Below, piece after piece: positions 54,797 through 63,298 of a DNA stretch of 64,000 nt (the stretch's first letter is position 1; every line of letters begins with the position of its first letter). A model generated the notes under the pieces. That model was not told where the DNA came from and searched no databases. It worked only from the letters and a program-made list of their open reading frames with translations. The translations under genes were made by a program, and so were the position numbers. The stretch lies in NCBI RefSeq assembly GCF_029714405.1, contig NZ_CP121650.1, positions 6,267,001 to 6,331,000 of the forward strand. Direction: 5' to 3'. This DNA is from Bradyrhizobium sp. CB82. Lineage in GTDB: Bacteria > Pseudomonadota > Alphaproteobacteria > Rhizobiales > Xanthobacteraceae.

Positions 54797-55816
54797 CTAG
54801 CGGGCCGGCTTGCGCTCGACGGGATCGATGTCGATCGCCCGCAGGCGCCCGAGCCGCAGCACGTCCATGGCGAGCCGCCGGCCGATGCGGTCGCGGTCGA
54901 GCACGCGGATCAGGTCGTCGACGCCGTTGATCTCGACGGCGTCGAGCCTGATCACGACATCGCCGGGGAGCAGCCCGGCCTTCGCCGCCGGCCCGTCCGG
55001 CTCGATCTGGGCGAGCAACGCACCCATCTTGTTCTCGACGCCCGCGAGCACCGCCTGGCGCCGCGGGATCGGCGCGGTCTGGCCAGCGACGCCGATATAG
55101 GCGCGGCGGACATAGCCGTGGCGGATAATCTCCGACAGCACGAATTGCGCGGTGTTGCTCGCAACTGCGAAACAGATGCCCTGCGCACCGCTGATGATGG
55201 CGGTGTTGATGCCGATCACCTCGGAATTCGACGACACCAGCGGCCCGCCGGAATTGCCGGGATTGAGCGCCGCGTCGGTCTGGATCACGTCCTCGATGGT
55301 CCGCCCGCTAACGGAGCGGATCGAGCGTCCGAGCGCCGAGACCACGCCGGCTGTCACGGTGGACTCGAATCCTAAGGGATTGCCGATCGCGATCACGAGT
55401 TGGCCGCGCCGCAGACTTTTCGAATTGCCGAGCGAGGCGTAGCGGAGGTCGCGGACACCGTTGGCGCGGAGCAGCGCCAGATCCGTGTCGGGATCGACGC
55501 CAAGGACACGCGCGTCGCCGACATTCCCCTCGATGTCACGTAGGCGGATCTCCCTGGATGAGCCGACCACGTGGCTGTTGGTCAGCACCAGGCCATCCGG
55601 CGAGATCACGATGCCGGAGCCGAGCCCGCCGCGCTCGCGGCCGTTCGGCACCTTTGGTCCGGTCTCGACGCGGACCACGGCCGGCCCGACGCGGTCCGTC
55701 ACGCCGATCACGGCGTTCGAATAGGCGTCTAACAGCTGCTGATCGTCGACGGGAGTGGATTGAATCGGTTGCGATGATAAGCCGGCATCGCTGAGATCTG
55801 AGGTAAAATCTAACAT
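54797..55816 (-). CDS. Trypsin-like serine protease with PDZ domain (HtrA family)
   Basis: 339 residues. Protease domain 30-230 with the triad His (TNSHVV, about 80), Asp (DPDTDLALL, about 110) and Ser (NPGNSGGPL, about 190). One PDZ domain at 240-330 (KAGLLPGDVVIRLD). HtrA proteins normally have a signal peptide or membrane anchor; none is visible (start MLDFTSDLSD), so it may be cytoplasmic. Stress proteolysis or protein quality control is likely. Confidence 0.9.
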   Translation of the reverse strand: MLDFTSDLSDAGLSSQPIQSTPVDDQQLLDAYSNAVIGVTDRVGPAVVRVETGPKVPNGRERGGLGSGIVISPDGLVLTNSHVVGSSREIRLRDIEGNVGDARVLGVDPDTDLALLRANGVRDLRYASLGNSKSLRRGQLVIAIGNPLGFESTVTAGVVSALGRSIRSVSGRTIEDVIQTDAALNPGNSGGPLVSSNSEVIGINTAIISGAQGICFAVASNTAQFVLSEIIRHGYVRRAYIGVAGQTAPIPRRQAVLAGVENKMGALLAQIEPDGPAAKAGLLPGDVVIRLDAVEINGVDDLIRVLDRDRIGRRLAMDVLRLGRLRAIDIDPVERKPAR

Positions 55817-55888
55817 GGCAAATATCCTTCGCGCGTCAGATGGTTACCTCGGACATATAATGCAAGCCGGCCGCTCTTCACGAACTGC

Positions 55889-56338
55889 TTAACTGACCTG
55901 ACGCATCGTGCGAGCTCGGGCCTTGACCGGGTCGAGCAGCGACCAATCGCCGTCTTCCAGCACGTGCCCTTTGGGGAAAGGCGCGCGCGGCTCGAGCCCG
56001 AGCGAGAGCAGCACGCGGTCGTCGCGGTAGTAGCATTGCAGCACGACGCGGACGAGGGTCGCGGCCGGCGCGCCGCCCTCGCTGCGGAATCTCTGGATGA
56101 CACGGTCGCGCGCAGCCGGATCGAGCTCCGCAAGCGGCATGCCGGCGAGCCGGGCGAGATGATCGAGCGCCGCGGCAACGAGCTTGGCATCGCGGCCGAG
56201 CGTCGTGAGGATGTCGGCCTGGATAATGTCGTCATCGGCACCCGGCACCCGATACTCGGCGCTCGCCGGGATGATCATCGCCGCAACGGTGCGCAGGTCA
56301 TGGCGCTGCCGCGGCGTGAGGGTGATCTGATCAGGCAT
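55889..56338 (-). CDS. Small subunit of a GMC-type dehydrogenase (gluconate 2-dehydrogenase subunit 3-like)
   Basis: 149 residues from the ATG at 56338. An early AAMIIPASAEYRVPGADDDII segment (about 18-38) is like subunit 3 of membrane-bound gluconate/sorbose dehydrogenases. No signal peptide. It follows the GMC gene on the same strand with a repeat in between, and is expected to pair with it. Confidence 0.7.
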   Translation of the reverse strand: MPDQITLTPRQRHDLRTVAAMIIPASAEYRVPGADDDIIQADILTTLGRDAKLVAAALDHLARLAGMPLAELDPAARDRVIQRFRSEGGAPAATLVRVVLQCYYRDDRVLLSLGLEPRAPFPKGHVLEDGDWSLLDPVKARARTMRQVS

Positions 56339-56383
56339 GGCTTCCTCTAATCTAAAGTGTAACCGCAATGGCGGTGCGCTCCC

Positions 56384-56508
56384 TCTCCCGCTTGCGGGAG
56401 AGGGTTGGGGTGAGGGTGCTTCCGCAATCGATAGCCCCCGCGTGGAGGGAGCTCCCACCCGCCGCGCTTTTCGAGCGCGTCGACCTCCCCCGCAAGCGGG
56501 AGAGGTAC
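56384..56508. repeat. Repeat element inside a likely operon
   Basis: ctctcccgcttgcgggagagg at the left and ctcccccgcaagcgggagagg at the right are inverted copies. It sits in the 200-bp gap between the GMC gene and its small partner and would form a large stem in the shared transcript. Confidence 0.8.
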
Positions 56509-56537
56509 AGCGAATTCGTGGCCTGGTCTGATCATCA

Positions 56538-58136
56538 TCAATCGAACAAATTGGCGAGGCGCTGCTTCATCTGGTCGGCGACGTAGAGCGCGATGGCCTG
56601 GATGGTCGAGGTCGGGTTCACGCCGCCCGAGGTGACGAAGACGCTGCCGTCGACGATGAAGAGGTTCTTGACGTCGTGCGAGCGGCCCCATTCGTTGACG
56701 ACGGAACGCTCAGGATCGGCGCCCATCCGCGCGGTACCGAGCAGGTGCCAGCCACCCCAGGGGATCGGGCTGTTGACGCAGATGTCGGTCGCGCCAGCGG
56801 TCTCGAGGATCTCGCGGCCGCGGGCCAGCGCATGCTCCATCATCTTCCGGCTGTTCTCGCTGATCGTGTAGTCGATCCTCGGCGCGGGAATGCCGTGGCT
56901 GTCCTTCAGGACCGGATCGAGCGTGACGCGATTGTGCTCCTCCGGGAGATCCTCGCAGATCGCGGAGACGCCCAGCCGATGACCGTTGAGCTTGCGGAAG
57001 ACGCGGTGGTGATCCGCCCCCCACGGCAAAATGCCCTTCTGCTCGCTCACGACGGCCTCGAACACCGGGCCCGCGCCGCGCACGAACTGGATGCCATAGC
57101 CGCGGACGAAGCCGCGCGACAGGTCGGTGTCGTAGAATTCCTTGCTCCAAAGGCAGGTCGGCGGTGCGCGGTTTGAGTCAGTCGGCTCGGCGACATAGCC
57201 GTAGATCTGCGCATAGGGGTGGAACATCAGGTTCTTGCCGACCAGGCCGGACGAATTGGCAAGGCCGTTCGGGAAGCGCCCCGACGCAGAGTTCAACAGC
57301 AGCCGCGGCGTGCCGACGCCGTTGCAGGCGATGATCACGACATGTGCGGGCTGCAACTGCTCGACGCCGTCCTTGTCGTAATAAACGACGCCCGAGGCCA
57401 TGCCGTTCTCGTCGGTCATGATCTCGCGCACCCGGCAGCGGGTGCGCAGCTCGACGCCGGCGCGGATCGCGAGTGGCCAATAGGTGATGTCGGTGGAAGC
57501 TTTGGCGCCTTGCGCGCAGGCCGGCGTGCAATGGCCGAGATTGATGCAGCGCGCCCTGCCCTCGTAGTCCATCGTCGCAACCGTGGTGTCCGACGGCCAC
57601 CAGTGCCAGCCGAGCGTGTTCATGGCCTTGGCGACGAGGGGACCGGAGAGCCCGAGCGGCTGCGGTGGCATCGGCGGATGGGTCAGCGGCGACAGCGGAT
57701 CGCCCGAAAGACCCGAGGTCCCCATGATCCGGTCGTTCTCCTCGAAGAACGGCGCCAGCGTATCGTAATCGATCGGCCAGTCATCGGCGACGCCGTCGAG
57801 CGTCTTGACGCGGAAATCCGACGGATGAAGCCGCGGCCAATGCGCGGTGTACATCACCGTCGAGCCGCCGACCGCGTTGAAATTGACGACCTTGATCGGC
57901 GAGTTGTCGTCGTTGATCGGATAGTCCTCGGGCCGGCCGCGGATGTTCGGACTGGTCGACCATTCGCCGTAGAACCTGGCTTCCCAGTCCCTCCCGGTGC
58001 TCGGATAGTCCGCCGGCTTCATCCAATCGCCCTGCTCGAGACAGAGGATGTGCATCTTGGTCTCGGCGAGCGACCAGGCGACCGCAGCTCCAGAGGCGCC
58101 GGCGCCGATGATCAGGACGTCCACTGGATCGTTCAT
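56538..58136 (-). CDS. GMC-family oxidoreductase (FAD)
   Basis: 532 residues. FAD-binding VLIIGAGASGAAVAW near the N-terminus, a middle substrate-binding region, and a C-terminal catalytic part: WHLLGTARMG (catalytic His) and GGVNPTSTIQA (Asn, flavin contact). No signal peptide is visible, although related gluconate and sorbose dehydrogenases are often exported with a partner. Oxidises an alcohol or sugar; the acceptor may be a cytochrome c. First of the pair with the small subunit. Confidence 0.9.
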   Translation of the reverse strand: MNDPVDVLIIGAGASGAAVAWSLAETKMHILCLEQGDWMKPADYPSTGRDWEARFYGEWSTSPNIRGRPEDYPINDDNSPIKVVNFNAVGGSTVMYTAHWPRLHPSDFRVKTLDGVADDWPIDYDTLAPFFEENDRIMGTSGLSGDPLSPLTHPPMPPQPLGLSGPLVAKAMNTLGWHWWPSDTTVATMDYEGRARCINLGHCTPACAQGAKASTDITYWPLAIRAGVELRTRCRVREIMTDENGMASGVVYYDKDGVEQLQPAHVVIIACNGVGTPRLLLNSASGRFPNGLANSSGLVGKNLMFHPYAQIYGYVAEPTDSNRAPPTCLWSKEFYDTDLSRGFVRGYGIQFVRGAGPVFEAVVSEQKGILPWGADHHRVFRKLNGHRLGVSAICEDLPEEHNRVTLDPVLKDSHGIPAPRIDYTISENSRKMMEHALARGREILETAGATDICVNSPIPWGGWHLLGTARMGADPERSVVNEWGRSHDVKNLFIVDGSVFVTSGGVNPTSTIQAIALYVADQMKQRLANLFD

Positions 58137-58331
58137 GCCAAGGTCATCCTCCCGCCCTCGCCGCTCCCGGGCGATTCAGCTTGCATGCAGCGTCAAACGA
58201 TAGGGTCAGAGCTGCCGGCGAGTAAAGCCGCGAGAGACGAATGTCAGGCTTCGCTGGGCGCAGACCATTGGTGTTGCAATGTCGAGATGCTAGAGAACCC
58301 TCACGAAAGAGCAAATCGATAGCGAGAACGT

Positions 58332-59120
58332 ATGTCCTTCCAAAATTCCATTGCCACCGCCGGCGCTGCCGCGCTTGCCTTGCTTCTCGCTATCCTCGTC
58401 TGCGTCGCCGATGCCGAGCCTGGCTTCGCCGTGACGGCCAGCGCAACGGCGCGGGATGGCAACTCCATCCAGCTCGGCGACGCGACCTACCGGCTGGACG
58501 GCGTCGACGCGCCGGAGCTGGACCAGGTCTGCATCGACGACCACGCCGATCCCTGGACCTGCGGGCTGGAGGCGCGCGATCAGCTCGCAAAGCTGATCAA
58601 CGGCCGCAACGTGCGCTGCGACGATGTCGGGCCGGAGAAGAGCTTCGGCAAGCGGCACCGCGCCATCTGCACGGCCGATGGCGACAAGGCGAGCCTGAAC
58701 GAGCAGCTCGTCCGCCTCGGCTTTGCCGTCGCGCGCGAGCCGATCAAGGCGAATGTCAGGCCCGCCGCCGCCGAGGCCAAGACGAATTCGGCCGGTATCT
58801 GGAAGGGCTGCTTTGTTGCACCGCAGGAATTCCGCACCGGCAAGAAGGACGGCACGCTGCTCGGCGCCGCCTGCCGCCCCGACCGCGACAAGGAGATCCG
58901 CAGCGTGCTGTTTCCGGACGAGCCGGCCATGCCGCCGAATTGCAGCATCAAGGGCAAGCTCGCCGTGCGCGCGCGCGTCACCGGCAACATCGGCATCTAT
59001 CAATTGCGGGGCTGCCCGAGCTATCCGGCGACGACGAAGCCGGATCGCTGGTTCTGCTCCGAGGACGACGCGTTGGCCGCAGGCTTCCGCAAGGCGTATA
59101 ACTGCCGCCGGCCGAAGTGA
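58332..59120 (+). CDS. Secreted nuclease-like (SNase) protein with C-terminal sunset domain
   Basis: 262 residues. Signal peptide about 1-28 (ALALLLAILVCVADA). SNase-like fold 35-150 with YRLDGVDAPELDQ (Arg and Asp of the calcium/active site region), GKRHRAIC (second Arg) and LNEQLVRLGFA. Residues 200-260 form a sunset domain (GNIGIYQLRGCPSYP...WFCSEDDALAAGFR). Probably degrades nucleic acid outside the cell; the catalytic Glu is not certain. Confidence 0.82.
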   Translation: MSFQNSIATAGAAALALLLAILVCVADAEPGFAVTASATARDGNSIQLGDATYRLDGVDAPELDQVCIDDHADPWTCGLEARDQLAKLINGRNVRCDDVGPEKSFGKRHRAICTADGDKASLNEQLVRLGFAVAREPIKANVRPAAAEAKTNSAGIWKGCFVAPQEFRTGKKDGTLLGAACRPDRDKEIRSVLFPDEPAMPPNCSIKGKLAVRARVTGNIGIYQLRGCPSYPATTKPDRWFCSEDDALAAGFRKAYNCRRPK

Positions 59121-59193
59121 TCTGAGAGAGCGACTCCTTCTTCGCCTCTCCCCGCCTCCGGGCAAGGCCGGATCGCATCTAGGCAGCCCTGCC

Positions 59194-59583
59194 TCACTGC
59201 ATCCGCATGATCTGGTCCATCGCCGGCATGTTCTCGTTCAGGTGCGACATGATCCAGACCGAGCCGCCGACCACCAGGAAGACGATCAGGAGCCCGAAGG
59301 CCAGCGCCAGCACGTTGTTGGTGTTGTCGGGGCCGGTGGTGATGTGCAGGAAGAACACGAGATGCACGCCCATCTGGGCTATCGCGAGCACGATGATGGC
59401 GATGGGGATCGAGGGCTGCCAGACCAGGTTGGTGCCGGCGATGAAGAACGACGTCGCCGTGAGCAGGAGGGCAAGGACCAGGCCGACGACATAGCCGATG
59501 ATCCGGGTGCCGACGCTGTGCTGCTCTTCCTCGCCGGGGGCGAGGTCGTGCTCATGGACGCCATGCTGTGACAGATCGCTCAT
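59194..59583 (-). CDS. cyoD: Cytochrome bo3 quinol oxidase subunit IV
   Basis: 129 residues from the ATG at 59583. Three transmembrane helices (about 30-48, 55-72, 88-108). Start overlaps the cyoC stop by ATGA. Helps stability of the bo3 complex. Confidence 0.93.
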   Translation of the reverse strand: MSDLSQHGVHEHDLAPGEEEQHSVGTRIIGYVVGLVLALLLTATSFFIAGTNLVWQPSIPIAIIVLAIAQMGVHLVFFLHITTGPDNTNNVLALAFGLLIVFLVVGGSVWIMSHLNENMPAMDQIMRMQ

Positions 59584-60221
59584 GGCGCGCCTCCAAGCAG
59601 ATAGACGACGGAAAAGACCGCGACCCAGATGATGTCGAGCGCGTGCCAGAACAGCGCAAAGCACATCATGCGGCGCAGGATGTCGGCACGAAAGCCCTTG
59701 GCGAAGACCTGGGCTATCATGGTGAGAAGCCACAGCACGCCTGCGGTGACGTGCAGGCCGTGGCAGCCGACGAGCGAGAAGAACGCCGTCAGGAACGCGC
59801 TGCGCGAGGGTCCATAGCCACGGGAAACCAGGTCGGCAAATTCGCGGAATTCGATGGTCAGGAATGCCAGCCCGAGTACGCAGGTCACCGCCATGCCGAG
59901 GTAGAACCAGAACCGGTTGCGCACGTCGGCCGCAATGCTTGCCATGCCGCACGTGAAGCTCGACAGCAGCAGGCAGACCGTCTCGATCGCCACGTTTCGC
60001 TGCTCGAAGATCTCCGAACCCTTCGGACCGTCGGCGGTCTGGCCGACCAGCACGGCATAGGCCGCGAAGAAGCAGGAGAACATCACGATGTCGGAGAGCA
60101 GGAAGACCCAGAACCCGTAGGCGGTCACGATCCGTTTCGGCGCCGGTCCAAGATGCTCGACGGCGCGGCCGAGATGGTGGGGATCGGCCTGCGCGTGGCC
60201 ATAGGTCGCGGTCAAGGCCAT
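59580..60221 (-). CDS. cyoC: Cytochrome bo3 quinol oxidase subunit III
   Basis: 213 residues, five transmembrane helices, with HHLGRAVEHLGPAPKRIVTAYGFW at the start and the family segment GCHGLHVTAGVLW near 155. No metal ligands, as normal. Its start (60221) coincides with the last base of the cyoB frame. Confidence 0.95.
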   Translation of the reverse strand: MALTATYGHAQADPHHLGRAVEHLGPAPKRIVTAYGFWVFLLSDIVMFSCFFAAYAVLVGQTADGPKGSEIFEQRNVAIETVCLLLSSFTCGMASIAADVRNRFWFYLGMAVTCVLGLAFLTIEFREFADLVSRGYGPSRSAFLTAFFSLVGCHGLHVTAGVLWLLTMIAQVFAKGFRADILRRMMCFALFWHALDIIWVAVFSVVYLLGGAP

Positions 60222-62221
60222 CAGACAGCCCCCGCCATGCTGACGAGATTGCGCCGCTCTTCAAGATTTGAGCGATCGATCGCTGCAACCTCGACCGCCG
60301 GAATGATGTATTCGTCATGGTCGCGCCAGGCGAACACGACGAAGGTCGCAAACGCCCCGAGGCCGCCCAAAATCACCATCCACCAGATGTGCCAGATCAG
60401 CGCAAAGCCCATGAAGGACGCGAAGAAGGCGCAGACGAATCCGGTCGGCGAATTCCGGGGCATCTCGATATCCTGGTATTCAACTTCCTCGTGCTCGAAT
60501 TGCTGCTGCTTGGCATGGAGCTTCTGCGCCCAATAGGCGTCCTCGCCGCGCACGTCGGGATAGAAGGCGAAGTTGAACACCGGCGGTGGCGAGGAGGTCG
60601 CCCATTCGAGCGACCGGCCGTCCCAGGGATCGCCGGTACGGTCGCGCAGCTGCTCGCGGTTGCGGATGCTGACGACGAGCTGCATGACCTGACAGATGAC
60701 GCCGATCGTCAGCACGGCCATGCCGATCGCCGCCCAGAACATCCAGGGACGCCAGGCCGCGACGTCGTAATGCTGCAAGCGCCGCGTCATGCCGAGCATG
60801 CCCGCGATATAGAGCGGCATGAAGGTGATGTAGAAGCCGGTGAAGGTGAACCAGAACGCCGCCTTGCCCCAGCGCTCGTCGAGACGGAAGCCGAACGCTT
60901 TCGGGAACCAGTATTCGAAGCCGGCGAACACGCCGAACAGCACGCCGCCGATGATGACGTTGTGGAAATGCGCAACGAGGAACATGCTGTTGTGCAGCAT
61001 GAAGTCGGCCGGCGGCACCGCGACGAGGACGCCGGTCAGGCCGCCGATGATGAAGGTCACCATGAAGCCGACCGACCACAGCATCGGCGTCGCAAAGCGG
61101 ATGCGGCCGCCATACATCGTGAACAGCCAGTTGTAGATCTTCACCCCCGTCGGCACCGCGATGATCATGCTGGCAATGCCGAAGATGGCGTTCACGTCGG
61201 GGCCTGCGCCCATCGTGAAGAAGTGGTGCAGCCACACCATGAAGGAGATGACGCAGATCGCCATGGTGGCGAGCACCATGGAGCGATAGCCGAACAGCGG
61301 TTTTCCGGAGAACGTCGACACCACCTCCGAGAAGATGCCGAAGGCCGGTAGCACGAGGATGTAGACCTCGGGATGGCCCCACGCCCAGATCAGGTTCATG
61401 AACATCATCATATTGCCGCCGGCCTCGTTGGTGAAGAAATGGAAGCCGAGATAGCGGTCGAGCAGCAGCATCGCGAGCGTTGCGGTGAGGATCGGGAACG
61501 CCGCGACGATCAGGAGGTTCGAGGCGAGCGTCGTCCAGCAGAACATCGGCATGTGCAGGTAGCTCATGCCCCTGGTGCGCAGCTTCAACACCGTGGTGAC
61601 GAGATTGATGCCGGCCACCAGCGTCCCCACGCCCGAGATCTGGAGCGACCAGGCGTAATAGTCGACACCGACGCCGGGCGAGTAGGTGAGCTCCGACAGC
61701 GGCGGAAAGGCGAGCCAGCCGGTGCGCGCGAACTCGCCGATGACGAGCGAGAGGTTGACCAGCAGCGCGCCGGTCGCCGTCAGCCAGAAGCCCACCGAGT
61801 TCAGCGTCGGAAAGGCGACGTCGCGCACGCCGAGTTGCAATGGCACGACCAGGTTCATCATCCCGATCACGAACGGCATCGCCACGAAGAAGATCATGAT
61901 GGTGCCATGGGCCGAGAAGATCTGGTTGTAGTGCTCCGGTGGAAGATAGCCTTGCGACTGGTAGGAGACCGCCTGCTGGATCCGCATCATGATGGCGTCG
62001 CTGCCGCCGCGCAGCAGCATGACCGAGGCGAGCAGCATGTACATGACGCCGATCCGCTTGTGATCGACGCTGGTGATCCATTCGTGCCAGAGATAGGGCA
62101 GATGCCCCTTCACTACCACCCAGGCCAGCACCGCAAATATCCCGACCAGCACCACGCCGCCGGCGACGAGCGGGATCGGCTGGTCGAACGGGATCGCGGA
62201 CCAATCAAGCTTACCGAGCAT
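60221..62221 (-). CDS. cyoB: Cytochrome bo3 quinol oxidase subunit I
   Basis: 666 residues from the ATG at 62221 (GGAGAG upstream); a GTG at 62233 is possible. Haem-copper oxidase with HGTIMIFFVAMP (haem b His), WAWGHPEVYILVLP (CuB His and the cross-linked Tyr, with the channel Glu), HHFFTMG (two CuB His) and HFHNVIIGGVLF (haem His pair). Reduces O2 with electrons from ubiquinol and pumps protons; low O2 affinity. Confidence 0.97.
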   Translation of the reverse strand: MLGKLDWSAIPFDQPIPLVAGGVVLVGIFAVLAWVVVKGHLPYLWHEWITSVDHKRIGVMYMLLASVMLLRGGSDAIMMRIQQAVSYQSQGYLPPEHYNQIFSAHGTIMIFFVAMPFVIGMMNLVVPLQLGVRDVAFPTLNSVGFWLTATGALLVNLSLVIGEFARTGWLAFPPLSELTYSPGVGVDYYAWSLQISGVGTLVAGINLVTTVLKLRTRGMSYLHMPMFCWTTLASNLLIVAAFPILTATLAMLLLDRYLGFHFFTNEAGGNMMMFMNLIWAWGHPEVYILVLPAFGIFSEVVSTFSGKPLFGYRSMVLATMAICVISFMVWLHHFFTMGAGPDVNAIFGIASMIIAVPTGVKIYNWLFTMYGGRIRFATPMLWSVGFMVTFIIGGLTGVLVAVPPADFMLHNSMFLVAHFHNVIIGGVLFGVFAGFEYWFPKAFGFRLDERWGKAAFWFTFTGFYITFMPLYIAGMLGMTRRLQHYDVAAWRPWMFWAAIGMAVLTIGVICQVMQLVVSIRNREQLRDRTGDPWDGRSLEWATSSPPPVFNFAFYPDVRGEDAYWAQKLHAKQQQFEHEEVEYQDIEMPRNSPTGFVCAFFASFMGFALIWHIWWMVILGGLGAFATFVVFAWRDHDEYIIPAVEVAAIDRSNLEERRNLVSMAGAV

Positions 62222-63044
62222 CGTGCTCTCCACTGTGCTCCCGCCCGGCGTCCGAGGTCAGCTGCGGGCCCGGCCCCGGCGGAATGTGCTGGGTCGCGAT
62301 CATGTCGAACAGGCGGGGATCCTCGAGCCGATAGGTCGGCCTGCCCCGCTCGACGGATTGCTGCATCAGCTTCTTGTAGCTGTCCTCGTTCAGCACCTGG
62401 TCGGTCTTCGCCGTGCTCGCTACCCAGTCCGGGAAGGCGAGCGACGAGATCACGTTGACGTCGAACATCATCTCGGGAAAGCCGTCGCCGGAGAAATGCG
62501 CTGAAAGGCCCTGGAGCTTGCCTTCATTGTCAGCGCGCAGATTGAGCCGCGTTACCATGCCGTTCATGGTGTAGATCATGCTGCCGAGCTGCGGGATGAA
62601 GAACACGTTCATCACGCTCGACGACGTCAGCTGGAAATTCAGTTCGGCGCCCGCCGGCACCGTCAACGAATTGACGGTCGCAATGCGCTGGTCGGGATAG
62701 ATGAAGAGCCATTTCCAGTCGAGCGACACTGCCTGGATGCGCACCGGGCTGCCGGTGCCCGGCACCGGCGTCCTCGGATCGAGCTGGTGCGAGCCGATCC
62801 AGGCGACGCCGCCGAGCAGGATGACGGTGAGCGCCGGGATCGCCCACACCACCATTTCGACGCGGCCGGAATAGACGAAGTCGGGCTGGTACTGCGCCCG
62901 CGGATTGGAGGCGCGAAACCACCAGGCGAAGCCGAGGATGGCGACGATCGTCGGCACCACGATCGTCAACATGATGAAAACGGAATCGACGAGAATCGTA
63001 CTGTTGGCGACAGCAACAGGCCCTTGCGGATCGAGCAGATTCAT
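62211..63044 (-). CDS. cyoA: Cytochrome bo3 quinol oxidase subunit II
   Basis: 277 residues from the ATG at 63044. Two helices (about 17-37 and 62-80), then the periplasmic cupredoxin fold. The CuA cysteines of cytochrome c oxidases are absent (SAHFSGDGFPEMMFDV replaces them), so this is a quinol oxidase. The usual lipoprotein signal (L-S-G-C) before the first helix is not visible; it begins MNLLDPQGPVAV. Either the true start is upstream in a non-standard form, or the lipobox is lost. First gene of cyoABCD. Confidence 0.92.
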   Translation of the reverse strand: MNLLDPQGPVAVANSTILVDSVFIMLTIVVPTIVAILGFAWWFRASNPRAQYQPDFVYSGRVEMVVWAIPALTVILLGGVAWIGSHQLDPRTPVPGTGSPVRIQAVSLDWKWLFIYPDQRIATVNSLTVPAGAELNFQLTSSSVMNVFFIPQLGSMIYTMNGMVTRLNLRADNEGKLQGLSAHFSGDGFPEMMFDVNVISSLAFPDWVASTAKTDQVLNEDSYKKLMQQSVERGRPTYRLEDPRLFDMIATQHIPPGPGPQLTSDAGREHSGEHDAR

Positions 63045-63298
63045 CGGCAAGCCACTGGCGGTTGGGGAGCCCCGGGAGAGCCTAACGCGGACAAGTTCCG
63101 CCAACAAACGAAAATCGTGCGACGTCGGTTCCCGCAGGACGGCAAAGTCATCGCCGTGCCCGCACAATCTTCTGAGGGCGATCAAGCCATGCAAGTCTTG
63201 TAGAGGAATGCTCCTTCGGCGCCATAGTATGGCCGACGAACACTCTTCTCTCCCGGAGTCACCATTGCTATCGTGATGAAAACGCAAGGAGAAAGCGT
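63045..63298. other. Divergent promoter region
   Basis: About 250 bp between cyoA (minus) and the SDR gene (plus). Ribosome site AAGGAG for the SDR. No FixK box TTGA-N6-TCAA was seen, in keeping with a low-affinity oxidase not being under FixK activation. Confidence 0.5.
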
